Under the pieces are notes generated by a model. That model did not search any database and was not told the DNA's origin. It saw nothing but the letters and a program-made list of their open reading frames with translations. Both the position numbers and the translations under genes were made by a program. A stretch of 35,806 bases of DNA from an uncultured Clostridia bacterium (lineage in GTDB: Bacteria; Bacillota; Clostridia; Christensenellales; Borkfalkiaceae), in contig CALVLT010000022.1 of assembly GCA_944340905.1 (NCBI GenBank), positions 1 through 35,806 on the forward strand, in the 5' to 3' direction. Below, piece after piece: positions 24,202-34,748 of this stretch (within the stretch, counting starts at the first letter, position 1; the number at the start of each line of letters is the position of its first letter).

Positions 24202-24887
24202 GAAAATATCGCGCGCTCGGCGTAATATTTTTGCAGAAAATCGCCGACGGAATCCTCCACTTCCCCGAGGCAGTAGATGAACCCCGCATCCGCGAGAACG
24301 ATCTCCGTGCGAAGGTCCTCCTCCCCCGTCAGGCGGCTGCGCCGCAGCGGCGTGAAATCGGGGCCGTACACGGCGCTGCCCTTGAGGTAGATCTTGTTGG
24401 CGCTCTCCCCCGCGAGAAAGGCGCAGAACTTTTTCAGATCCTGCGAGGAAAAGGCGGGCGGCACGTAGCGCACGATGGTCTCCCACTTCTCCCGCAGCGC
24501 GCCCAGGCGGAAGGCATAGATGCCGTCCACGGCGCACGAGCCAAGGAACTGCACCTTGCGGCGCACGTATGCGGCGTCCCCTTCATAGTCGGCGGCGATG
24601 AGCGCCGCGGCGAGCAGCCGCCGTTCCGCGCGCGAGAGGCTGACGCGCAGCCGCTGCTCGAGAAAGCGGAATTTATAGCCGATGCACAGCACCTCGGTGA
24701 CGGCGTCCGTCACGGCGGAGGAGAGCGCCTGCCGCGAAGGGACGCTCAGCCCGATCGCGGCGCGTTCCCCCGAAAAGGACAGTTCCCCCCTGCCGTCCAT
24801 GGCAACGACGTCCGCCAGCAGCGCATTGTACAGATAGGAGAGAAACGCAGCGTTCTCCCTGCGTTCGGACAAAAATACAGTCTCCAC
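24198..24887 (-). CDS. Hypothetical protein, possibly YtxC-like, upstream of thrS
   Basis: A 229-residue protein from GTG 24887, beginning [27 protein letters not shown]. No catalytic motif is evident; it is rich in Arg, Ala and Leu and ends [15 protein letters not shown]...AERAIF. In Bacillus and many Clostridia the gene before thrS is the sporulation-associated ytxC, of similar size, and I suggest that family from position and general pattern only. The start is uncertain: there is no clear ribosome site, the frame is open to 25094, and upstream of 24887 the sequence turns low quality for coding and overlaps the leuS promoter. A TACAAT at 24894-24899 would give a nearly leaderless message. 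Its stop lies inside the thrS -35 box. Confidence 0.6.
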   Translation of the reverse strand: METVFLSERRENAAFLSYLYNALLADVVAMDGRGELSFSGERAAIGLSVPSRQALSSAVTDAVTEVLCIGYKFRFLEQRLRVSLSRAERRLLAAALIAADYEGDAAYVRRKVQFLGSCAVDGIYAFRLGALREKWETIVRYVPPAFSSQDLKKFCAFLAGESANKIYLKGSAVYGPDFTPLRRSRLTGEEDLRTEIVLADAGFIYCLGEVEDSVGDFLQKYYAERAIFS

Positions 24888-25023
24888 GCCACTATTGTAT
24901 GAAGTTTTTTCCGTTTTATTGCGCCTGCCGCCATCTTCCCCCGTCTTTTTGTACGCGCGGGCGCCCGCGCGGCGCACAACTTTGTCAAAACTGCACGAAT
25001 TTGCAAAAATGCGGGCAGGCGGC

Positions 25024-25052
25024 TTGACTTTCCCGCCAAACAATAGTAAAAT
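25024..25052 (+). promoter_or_regulatory. leuS promoter
   Basis: TTGACT (25024-25029), 17-base spacer, TAAAAT (25047-25052). The untranslated leader is only about 35 bases, so unlike thrS there is no room for a T-box. Confidence 0.8.
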
Positions 25053-25092
25053 GGAGAGACTGCAAAAGCATTTCAAGGACAGAGGAAACAGC

Positions 25093-27525
25093 ATGGATCA
25101 TCATTCGGTCGAACGCAAGTGGCAGTCGCGTTGGGAGAAGGCAAAGTTCAACCAATTCGATAAAAAGGACACCGAGCACAAAAAATGGTATGTGCTCGAG
25201 ATGTTCTCCTACCCCTCCGGCGCAAAGCTGCACATCGGGCACTGGTACAACTACGGCCCCACCGATTCCTACGCCCGTTTCAAGCGGATGCAGGGCTACA
25301 ACGTATTCCAGCCCATGGGCTTTGACGCCTTCGGCCTGCCCGCCGAGAACTACGCGATCAAGACGGGCATCCACCCCAAGGACTCCACCGAGAAGAACAT
25401 CGAGACGATGGAGGGCCAGCTGCGCGCGATGGGCGCCATGTTCGACTGGTCGGCGGAGGTCAAGACCTGCGAGGAAAACTACTACAAGTGGACGCAGTGG
25501 ATGTTCCTGCAGCTCTACAAGAAGGGGCTTGCCTACCGCAAGGAGGCGCCCGTCAACTGGTGCCCCTCCTGCCAGACCGTGCTTGCCAACGAACAGGCGG
25601 AGGGCGGCGTGTGCGAGCGCTGCGGCTCGCAGGTGGTCAGAAAGAACCTGACGCAGTGGTTCTTCAAGATCACCGACTATGCCGAAGAACTGCTCAGCGG
25701 CCTTGACGCCCTCGACTGGCCGGAAAAGACCAAGAACATGCAGCGCAACTGGATCGGCAAATCCACGGGCTGCGAGATCGAATTCGAGTGCGAGAGCGGC
25801 GACAAGCTGCGCGTCTACACGACGCGTTGCGACACGGTGTTCGGCGTCACCTACGTGGTGCTCGCGCCCGAGCATCCCCTTGCGCGCAAGCTCACGACGC
25901 CCGAACAGCTGCCCGCCGTGGAGGAATATATCGCGCAGACGGCGAAGGCGAACGAGATCGAGCGCCTCTCCTCCACCCGTGAAAAGACGGGCGTGTTCAC
26001 GGGCAGCTACTGCACCAACCCCGTCAACGGCAAAAAAATTCCCATCTGGCTTGCGGACTACGTTCTGGCAAGCTACGGCACGGGCGCGGTGATGGCGGTT
26101 CCTGCGCACGATGAGCGCGATTATGCGTTCGCCACAAAATACAACCTGCCCATCGTCAAGGTCATCGAAAAGAAGGGCGGCGAGACGCAGCTCCCCTTCA
26201 CCGAGGACGGCATCATGGTCGGTTCTTTGCAGTTCGACGGCCTGTTCGGCGAGGAGGCGCGCGCGGAAGTGGCGGCGTATATCTCCAAATTGGGCAAGGG
26301 CGGCAAGAAGGTCAACTACCGCCTGCGCGACTGGCTGGTCTCCCGCCAGCGCTACTGGGGAGCGCCCATCCCCGTCATCCACTGCCCCAACTGCGGCGCG
26401 GTGCCCGTTCCCGAAAAGGATCTGCCCGTCCGCCTTCCCTATGACGTGGAATTCCGCCCCGATGGGAAGTCCCCGCTCGCCAAGTGCGAAAAATTCATGC
26501 ACACCGTCTGCCCCAAGTGCGGCGGCGAGGCGCAGCGCGACCCCGACACGCTGGACACCTTTGTGTGTTCGAGCTGGTACTACCTGCGCTATGCGGACGC
26601 GCACAACGAAAAAGAGCCCTTCTCCCGCGAGGCAGCCGATGCCATGCTGCCCGTGGACGTGTACGTGGGCGGCGCGGAACACGCCTGCATGCACCTGCTG
26701 TATGCGCGGTTCTTTACGAAGGCGCTGCGCGATATGGGCTATCTCGACTTCTCCGAACCGTTCAAGAGGCTTGTACATCAGGGCGTCATTCTCGGTCCTG
26801 ACGGCAACCGCATGAGCAAATCGCACGGCAATATCGTCTCCCCCGACGAATATGTGGAGACGTACGGCTCGGACGCCTTCCGCATGTACCTGATGTTCGG
26901 GTTCTCCTACACCGAGGGCGGCCCGTGGAACGACGACGGCATCAAGGCGATCGCCAAGTTTTTGGACCGCGTGGAAAAGCTGGTGCGCAAGGTCAACAAA
27001 TACAAGACGGGCAAAGACGCCGCCTACGGCGCCGACGAAAAGGCGCTCGACTACGCAAAGAACTATGCCATCGACAGGGTGAGCAAGGACCTGGAGGCGT
27101 TCTCCTTCAACACGGCGATCGCGCGCATCATGGAGCTTGTGAACGCACTGGGCAAATACGATGCGCTGGAGACAAAGAACATTGCCGTGGAAAAGGCGGC
27201 GGTGCGCGACCTGGTGCTGCTGCTCGCCCCCTTTGCCCCCCACTTCTGCGAGGAGCTTTGGGAGGAGATCGACGGCAGAGGATTCGTATTTGAACAGCGC
27301 TATCCCGTAGCCAACGAGAGCGCGCTGCACCTCGATGAAAAGGAATACGCCGTGCAGGTCAACAGCAAGATGGCATGCCGCGCGATGATCTCCACCACCG
27401 CCACCGAGGAGGAAGTGAAAGCGCTCGTCCTGGCGCTGCCCGAAGTGCAGGAGAAGATGGCGGGCAAGACGGTGAAAAAGTGCATCATCGTCCCCGGGCG
27501 CCTCGTCAACCTGATCGTGGGGTAA
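25093..27525 (+). CDS. leuS: Leucine-tRNA ligase
   Basis: Charges tRNA-Leu and edits mischarged products. The 810-residue bacterial-type enzyme has HIGH at residues 47-50 ([14 protein letters not shown]), a zinc site CPSCQ...CERCG near 156-178, a CP1 editing domain ([42 protein letters not shown]), [15 protein letters not shown] near 574, and an anticodon domain ending in the small C-terminal beta domain. ATG 25093 follows GAGGAAACAGC; the open frame leftward to 24895 is the promoter region. It stands alone with a terminator after it. Confidence 0.98.
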   Translation: MDHHSVERKWQSRWEKAKFNQFDKKDTEHKKWYVLEMFSYPSGAKLHIGHWYNYGPTDSYARFKRMQGYNVFQPMGFDAFGLPAENYAIKTGIHPKDSTEKNIETMEGQLRAMGAMFDWSAEVKTCEENYYKWTQWMFLQLYKKGLAYRKEAPVNWCPSCQTVLANEQAEGGVCERCGSQVVRKNLTQWFFKITDYAEELLSGLDALDWPEKTKNMQRNWIGKSTGCEIEFECESGDKLRVYTTRCDTVFGVTYVVLAPEHPLARKLTTPEQLPAVEEYIAQTAKANEIERLSSTREKTGVFTGSYCTNPVNGKKIPIWLADYVLASYGTGAVMAVPAHDERDYAFATKYNLPIVKVIEKKGGETQLPFTEDGIMVGSLQFDGLFGEEARAEVAAYISKLGKGGKKVNYRLRDWLVSRQRYWGAPIPVIHCPNCGAVPVPEKDLPVRLPYDVEFRPDGKSPLAKCEKFMHTVCPKCGGEAQRDPDTLDTFVCSSWYYLRYADAHNEKEPFSREAADAMLPVDVYVGGAEHACMHLLYARFFTKALRDMGYLDFSEPFKRLVHQGVILGPDGNRMSKSHGNIVSPDEYVETYGSDAFRMYLMFGFSYTEGGPWNDDGIKAIAKFLDRVEKLVRKVNKYKTGKDAAYGADEKALDYAKNYAIDRVSKDLEAFSFNTAIARIMELVNALGKYDALETKNIAVEKAAVRDLVLLLAPFAPHFCEELWEEIDGRGFVFEQRYPVANESALHLDEKEYAVQVNSKMACRAMISTTATEEEVKALVLALPEVQEKMAGKTVKKCIIVPGRLVNLIVG

Positions 27526-27584
27526 GTACAAAGACGTCGGCATCTTCAGCACGAAACCGAGAACAATAAGCACATACAGCAAAC

Positions 27585-27624
27585 CGCCCGCAGGTAAAAC
27601 CCTTACCCGCGGGCGATTTTTATT
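27585..27624 (+). terminator. leuS terminator
   Basis: CGCCCGC-GGTAA pairs with TTACC-GCGGGCG (one A-C mismatch) around an AACCC loop, followed by ATTTTTATT, 60 bases after the stop. Confidence 0.85.
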
Positions 27625-27634
27625 GAGGCGTTCG

Positions 27635-27852
27635 TCATTCCGAGGGGCGCGCAGCGCGAAAAAGACTCTCGCCTACCCGTCATTCAGAGGGCGGTAGCCC
27701 GAAGAATCCCCTCGCGCGGAGCAGAATCCCCCCCCTGTCGTGCCGACATCCCCCCTTAACGCCCAAAGGGCTTTAAGGGGGGTGGCGCGCAGCGTCGGGG
27801 GGATTACTCCTTCCGACTCGCATGCGCTCGCCACCTCCCTCTTAGAGGGAGG
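27635..27852. repeat. Composite palindromic intergenic repeats
   Basis: The gene-free stretch 27526-28036 is mostly repeats. CGTCATTC occurs at 27634 and 27679. A nested palindrome covers 27725-27805: AATCCCCCC outside with GGGGGGATT, and CCCCCCTTAA/TTAAGGGGGG inside. CCTCCCTC/GAGGGAGG follows at 27834-27852. The pieces resemble the MITE-like and GAATGACG repeats at 5.1-5.6 kb. No gene seen. Confidence 0.65.
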
Positions 27853-27855
27853 CTT

Positions 27856-27917
27856 GTCGCGTTTTCATGCCCCTGAGACAACGTATGAGGGGATTCTTCA
27901 CTTCGTTCAGAATGACG
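27856..27917. repeat. Dispersed intergenic repeat, copy 3
   Basis: GTCGCGTTTTCATGCCCCTGAG and ACAACGTATGAGGGGATTC match 5178-5239 and 5434-5495; the end instead reads CTTCACTTCGTTCAGAATGACGGG, close to the ending of the 5434 copy. Confidence 0.7.
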
Positions 27918-28036
27918 GGAGGCGAACATAGAGCAAGCTAACCCTTCGCATATATTTCACTGTCTCCACGGTTTCTGCAATTCCACCGCATTTCTGCAAT
28001 TTCCACAGTCTCCGCAAGTTTTTCGCTTTGCCTTAT

Positions 28037-28915
28037 TTACGATGCGCTGCGCATCGTATTCACGATATGCTGCGCATACAGCCTTGCAACGTTGATGCCC
28101 GTCACGCGCTCGAAAGTGCCGAAAAAGGCGTTGGAGTTTACCTCACACACGAGCGGGCCGTCCGCCGAGAGCAGCAGATCGATGCCGCAGTAGTCTAGCC
28201 CGAGCATTTGCGCCGCGCTTTCGCAGATCGCCTTTTCCTGTGCGGTGAGTTCGGCAGTCTCGCCGCGCCCGCCCAGTTCCGCATTGGAGCGGAAATCTCC
28301 CTTTGAGGTGCGCCGCATGGCGCCCACCGCCCTTCCGCCGATGACGATGACGCGCATATCCTGCCCCGCGCTCTCGGCAATAAACTTCTGAAAGAGGTGG
28401 GGCCTAGCCTGCAGGCGGGCGGCGATCTCATGCAGCTGCGCCCGATCGCGGGCAAGGTGCACCCCCTTTCCGAGGGAGCCGTAACATTCCTTGACGACGA
28501 CGGGATAGCCCAAAATCTCCTCCACCCGCCCCACCAGCGCATCGGAAAGAGGCGCGCCCGCCGTATAGCACAGCGGCGCGGACATGGTCACAGGCATGGG
28601 CACGACGTCCGCAAGGGCAATGTGGGTGAGCATTTTGTCGTCGCACACCTCCACCGCCCGCGCGCGGTTGAACAGGCGCATGCCCGCCCCCTCCAGAAGG
28701 CGGGGAACGTACCTGTCCTTGTCGAGATAGACGCAGAAGTCATACCCGCGGGCGGCGTCCGCACGGACGCCGCCCGCAACCCACGCAGGCACAAAGTCGT
28801 TGCGCCGCAGATCGCAAGGCACGCCAAGCCCCGCCAGTTCCTGACGGATACGGCGGGGTTGGTTGAGTTCATGTTCGTTCTGCGTATAGGCGTTGACGAG
28901 AATGAGACCCTTCAT
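28037..28915 (-). CDS. RimK-type ATP-grasp ligase
   Basis: ATP-dependent carboxylate-amine ligase by fold; 292 residues, the size of RimK, LysX and MptN. An N-terminal preATP-grasp part (MKGLILVNAYTQN) leads to the ATP-grasp core: YPVVVKECYGSLGKGVHL with the nucleotide-binding Lys and Gly loop, LFQKFIAESAGQDMRVIVIGG, GAMRRTSKGDFRSNAELGG, and the metal-binding CEVNSNAFFG near the end. Possible jobs are adding glutamate or another amino acid to a protein or cofactor; the substrate is not visible. It starts 36 bases after the clpB stop on the same strand without a clear ribosome site, and is probably cotranscribed with clpB. A repeat block follows its end, with no clear terminator. Confidence 0.85.
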   Translation of the reverse strand: MKGLILVNAYTQNEHELNQPRRIRQELAGLGVPCDLRRNDFVPAWVAGGVRADAARGYDFCVYLDKDRYVPRLLEGAGMRLFNRARAVEVCDDKMLTHIALADVVPMPVTMSAPLCYTAGAPLSDALVGRVEEILGYPVVVKECYGSLGKGVHLARDRAQLHEIAARLQARPHLFQKFIAESAGQDMRVIVIGGRAVGAMRRTSKGDFRSNAELGGRGETAELTAQEKAICESAAQMLGLDYCGIDLLLSADGPLVCEVNSNAFFGTFERVTGINVARLYAQHIVNTMRSAS

Positions 28916-28951
28916 ACAGATTACCCGAAATGTTCCGAATTTTACAGGACG

Positions 28952-31546
<2,595 letters not shown>

Positions 31547-31596
31547 ATCTTCCTCCTCGGGAAACGGCACCCCCGTTCCCTCTTCATTCCGCCTAT

Positions 31597-31642
31597 ATTA
31601 TACCGTGAAATTCACCCCCTTAAACAAACGCAAACGCTTGTT
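31597..31642 (-). promoter_or_regulatory. clpB promoter with nearby inverted repeats
   Basis: A perfect TATAAT (31597-31602) with a poor -35 (TTTAAG, 31619-31624). The spacer holds GTGAATTTCAC, and just upstream AACAAGCG faces CGTTTGTT (about 31623-31642). No standard CIRCE or CtsR site is evident, so these could be sites of an unidentified heat-shock regulator. The promoter is supported by the -10 box only. Confidence 0.5.
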
Positions 31643-31712
31643 CGGAAAATAATTTTGAAAAATTGCTGCGCGCGGCGCCCGCCGCCCGAACTGAATGCGC
31701 CATACAAAAGAT

Positions 31713-31743
31713 CAGACGCTGCGATCAACACAGCGCCTGTCTG
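31713..31743 (-). terminator. Possible terminator after the glycyl radical enzyme gene
   Basis: CAGAC-GCGCTG and CAGCGTCTG pair with a small bulge around a TGTTGAT loop, followed by ATCTTTTGT, about 20 bases after the stop. A second GC-rich stem lies near 31674-31690 before TTTTTC. Confidence 0.5.
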
Positions 31744-31763
31744 CATACATCCGATAGAGCACA

Positions 31764-33764
31764 TTATACGGTATATTCCGTGCGCGCAATGATGTGGTTC
31801 CGGAAGGCGGTATCCAGTTCGCAGAAATAACCGCTCCAGCCCCATACGCGCACGATCAGATCGGGATATTGTTCCGGATGAGCCTGCGCATCGAGCAATT
31901 TTTCACGGCTTACCGAATTGAGCTGCAACTGATGCCCTTTCAGCAAAATAAATGCACGGACGAGATCCGCCACCTTATCCACCCCGATATGATTGCGGAA
32001 CACATTGGAATGCAGTTCAAGCGTCAACGGACCGCCGTTGATGATCTGCGTCATATCAAAGCGTGTAAAGGATTTGATCACGGAGAGAGGACCGTCCGTC
32101 TTTACCCCGATGGACGGGGAAAAGCTCGACGGATAGGGCTGTCCCGCCAGCCGCCCGTCCGCCGTTGCGCCGACATCCTGCGCCATATAGACGTAATCCT
32201 GCGGGCCACCCGTTCCTGCCCGAAAGACGCCGCCTGCGGAATTGGGCGTATTATTGACGATCGTTGCGAAGAAATTCAACAGCTCATCGCAGATGCTGTT
32301 CGTCTCATCGTCGTTGTTGCCCATTTTGGGACAGCGCAGCAGAGCCGACCTCAGCGCGTCATACGATCGGAAATTGTTCTGCAAGGCATCGATCAACTCC
32401 ACCTTGTCCACCTCTTTTTCGTCAAAGACCATCTTCTTGATCGCGGCAAGCGCATCCACGGCGGGCGCGATGCCCAGCCCGTGTATGCCGTCATTGTTGT
32501 ATCTCGCGCCAAGTTCGGTGATGTCCGACCCGCTCCGGCGGCAGCCGCGGAGAAAGAGCGACACAAAGGGGTTGGGCGTCTTTGCAAATTCGGCGCGCTT
32601 TCCGGCAGCCTCGATCTTAAGCTGTTCGAAGAAATCAAACACAGACTGCTTGACGCACATCATGAACTGCCCGAAGGTATCGCATTGCGGCAACGAACAG
32701 ACGGTCGCCCGACGCACCGCCAGGGGAAAATTCATTGTGACGATATTGGGGATATCATAGCCCTCCGCCGGAATGATAAACTCCCAGCATGCCGCCACCG
32801 CATACTCACAGGCATCTTCATACCGGTATCCCAACTTTACAAGTCCAGGGATCACCACGTCGTCGTTGCAATATTGCGGAAAGCCAAGGCCCTTCGCGGT
32901 CATCTCGCTCCCCTTGACATACCGTTCGCGCGGCGTATTGTGATCGACCCGCAGATTGATCTTCGGATCGATGAGACACAGTTCCAGACAGCAGTCCATG
33001 ATCAGATCGCTCAGCGCATTATATACGTCGGCACACACAGCCGTACGGCCGCCCAGCACCATGCTCTGTCCGTTATCGCCCAACTGTACGCCGTGATAAA
33101 GGTCCGTATCGAGGTTCAGCGAGATAAAAAACAATTGGGTCAGTTCGGCAAGCTGTTCGCGCGACGCTCCGCCGCTGCGCGACCGCTCAAAAAAGGGATA
33201 CATGTATTGATCGAACCTGCCCAGCGTAACATGATACACGTTCGACGCCCGCATTGTATAGATCAGGAGTTTCATGAATACCAGCGCCTGATAGTAATCG
33301 GCGGCAGCAAGGCGCGGCACCACGCACAGTGCGCCGTACAGCATTTCGTTCCCCTGTTCCCTTGCGTATTCCCGGTATTGATCCGCAATTGCGTAGACAG
33401 CATCGATATGCTCGATCGCACCGGTAAAAAATTCTTTTCTGTCCGACGGCGCCTCCTCCCGTCTCCCGATCAGCATCTGTCTGACCGATTCCAGCCCGTT
33501 CGTGAGCGCCCATCCGTAATCGGGCGTAAAGTTGTTCAGTTCATACTGTATGTTATAATCGCATACATTCCTGACCGAACGGTTGAACCCGAACAGATCG
33601 TCTTTGTACAGAACGGGCCGTTCTGCTTTGACCGTCTCGGCAAAATCGGCAGCCGCCTGACGGAATCTGCCCGCCTCCACCTTGGGATATGTCACTTCCC
33701 GTCTGTCGCTGCGGTATTCGCGCTTTCTGTGAAATTCCAAAAAACGTGCAACTCTGTCTGTCAT
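31764..33764 (-). CDS. Glycyl radical enzyme (pyruvate formate-lyase-like), substrate unknown
   Basis: Radical enzyme that uses a backbone glycyl radical and a cysteine thiyl radical for an anaerobic reaction. The key residues are visible: Cys326-Trp-Glu328 in VAACWEFIIPAEG, matching the Cys-x-Glu of glycyl radical dehydratases and lyases such as CutC and glycerol dehydratase, and Gly642 in VRVWGWSGYF near the C-terminus, the radical site. It is 666 residues against about 760-900 in characterised members, so the N-terminal part is short; it is not simply broken, since GGGAGGG precedes ATG 33764 and the frame is intact. The Cys-Cys pair of pyruvate formate-lyase is absent, so that activity is unlikely. 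It follows its activase by 12 bases. Substrate is not assignable. Confidence 0.88.
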   Translation of the reverse strand: MTDRVARFLEFHRKREYRSDRREVTYPKVEAGRFRQAAADFAETVKAERPVLYKDDLFGFNRSVRNVCDYNIQYELNNFTPDYGWALTNGLESVRQMLIGRREEAPSDRKEFFTGAIEHIDAVYAIADQYREYAREQGNEMLYGALCVVPRLAAADYYQALVFMKLLIYTMRASNVYHVTLGRFDQYMYPFFERSRSGGASREQLAELTQLFFISLNLDTDLYHGVQLGDNGQSMVLGGRTAVCADVYNALSDLIMDCCLELCLIDPKINLRVDHNTPRERYVKGSEMTAKGLGFPQYCNDDVVIPGLVKLGYRYEDACEYAVAACWEFIIPAEGYDIPNIVTMNFPLAVRRATVCSLPQCDTFGQFMMCVKQSVFDFFEQLKIEAAGKRAEFAKTPNPFVSLFLRGCRRSGSDITELGARYNNDGIHGLGIAPAVDALAAIKKMVFDEKEVDKVELIDALQNNFRSYDALRSALLRCPKMGNNDDETNSICDELLNFFATIVNNTPNSAGGVFRAGTGGPQDYVYMAQDVGATADGRLAGQPYPSSFSPSIGVKTDGPLSVIKSFTRFDMTQIINGGPLTLELHSNVFRNHIGVDKVADLVRAFILLKGHQLQLNSVSREKLLDAQAHPEQYPDLIVRVWGWSGYFCELDTAFRNHIIARTEYTV

Positions 33765-33776
33765 ATTTTTCCCTCC

Positions 33777-34625
33777 CTATAACCTGACCGCCTTGATATG
33801 ATGGCGTTCAAATTTTTCAAGATCGATATTCACCGTACGCGTTTCATCGAAATCCGGCCGATACTGCCTGCCGCACAGTTTGTATTTGCTGCCCGCAAGC
33901 CGATTGTACGGCAGCAATTCCACGTAGGATACCGCATTTTCGCCCAGAAACGCGCAGATCGCATCCAGATTTTCCTCCGTATCCGTCACGCCCGGGATCA
34001 GGGGAACGCGCGTGATAAACCTGAGCGGACTTTTTGCCATGCGGCGGTAATTGGCAAGAATGACGGCATTGTCAACGCCCGTATATTTCTTGTGCAGGGT
34101 GCCGTCCATCAGTTTCAGGTCATACAGAACAAGATCGGTCTTCCCGAGCAGGCGGGCAAACCTGTCCTCATCTATGTATCCCGTCGTCTCGACCGCGCGG
34201 TGGACCTTGCCCTCCAGAATTTCCAGCATCTCCATCAGAAAATCATACTGCATGGTAGGTTCGCCGCCTGAAAATGTGACCCCTCCGCCCACGGCGCGGA
34301 GGATATCGGCATTCTTCAGAACTCTTGCGGCAAGTTCTTCGCTTGTAACGTCCTCGCCGCACACCCGCACAAGATTGCGCGGACACGCCGCAATGCTCGC
34401 CTCGCACAGGACGCGCCTTCCGATTGCTGTCTCGCCGGCGTCCAGGCACTTTCCGCAGTTCAGGCAACCGTTGGGGGAACGCAGGTACTCGGTCTCGCAG
34501 CGCTGCCCTTCCGGGCTATGGCACCAGCTACATCTGAGGGGACACCCCTTGAGAAATACCGTCGTACGGATTCCGTCTCCGTCAAAAATCCCGAATTCCT
34601 CTACCGAAAAAATCCTTCCGCGCAT
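33777..34625 (-). CDS. Glycyl radical enzyme activating enzyme (radical SAM)
   Basis: Installs the glycyl radical on the enzyme encoded just downstream. The 282 residues open RGRIFSVEEFGIFDGDGIRTTVFLKGCPLRCSWCHSPEGQ, with Cys28, Cys32 and Cys35 binding the S-adenosylmethionine iron-sulfur cluster. FSGGEP near 118 and the later VELLPYNRLAGSKY are typical of activases. Between about 43 and 89 an insert holds Cys43, 54, 57, 60, 74, 81 and 89 (CLNCGKC...CEASIAACP); many activases have two ferredoxin-like CxxCxxCxxxCP sets here, while this one has one clear set plus scattered Cys. GGAGATGGC precedes ATG 34625. First gene of the two-gene operon. Confidence 0.93.
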   Translation of the reverse strand: MRGRIFSVEEFGIFDGDGIRTTVFLKGCPLRCSWCHSPEGQRCETEYLRSPNGCLNCGKCLDAGETAIGRRVLCEASIAACPRNLVRVCGEDVTSEELAARVLKNADILRAVGGGVTFSGGEPTMQYDFLMEMLEILEGKVHRAVETTGYIDEDRFARLLGKTDLVLYDLKLMDGTLHKKYTGVDNAVILANYRRMAKSPLRFITRVPLIPGVTDTEENLDAICAFLGENAVSYVELLPYNRLAGSKYKLCGRQYRPDFDETRTVNIDLEKFERHHIKAVRL

Positions 34626-34665
34626 GCCATCTCCCCCTCCCGTGCACGGGCTATCCCCCCCTGCC

Positions 34666-34718
34666 TGATTTGATTATAGCGCAAAAGTATTGCAATTTAT
34701 AGACTTTTATTGTATAAT
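34666..34718. promoter_or_regulatory. Divergent promoters of the AraC-type regulator and the activase operon
   Basis: Rightward: TTGCAA (34690-34695), 17-base spacer, TATAAT (34713-34718) for the regulator. Leftward: TATAAT (34671-34676) for the activase with no recognisable -35 box. The shared TTGCAA is itself palindromic and lies next to AT-rich sequence, a natural place for the regulator. A missing -35 on the enzyme side fits activator dependence, by inference. Confidence 0.6.
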
Positions 34719-34748
34719 TACAGACAAAAACAGACCAATGAGGGAAAA

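Noticed and set aside
25053-25092. T-box for leuS
   Set aside because: Only about 35 bases lie between the promoter and the start codon, with no T-box core sequence.
24985-27582. Leftward open frame of 865 codons opposite leuS
   Set aside because: Exact shadow of leuS on the other strand, with His, Val and Arg-rich nonsense sequence typical of antisense frames.
31764-33764. Pyruvate formate-lyase (pflB) assignment
   Set aside because: The adjacent Cys-Cys pair is missing, a Cys-x-Glu site is present instead, and the protein is about 100 residues too short.
31794-33782. Rightward open frame of 662 codons opposite the glycyl radical enzyme
   Set aside because: The opposite strand encodes a protein with catalytic motifs and a good ribosome site; this frame has neither.
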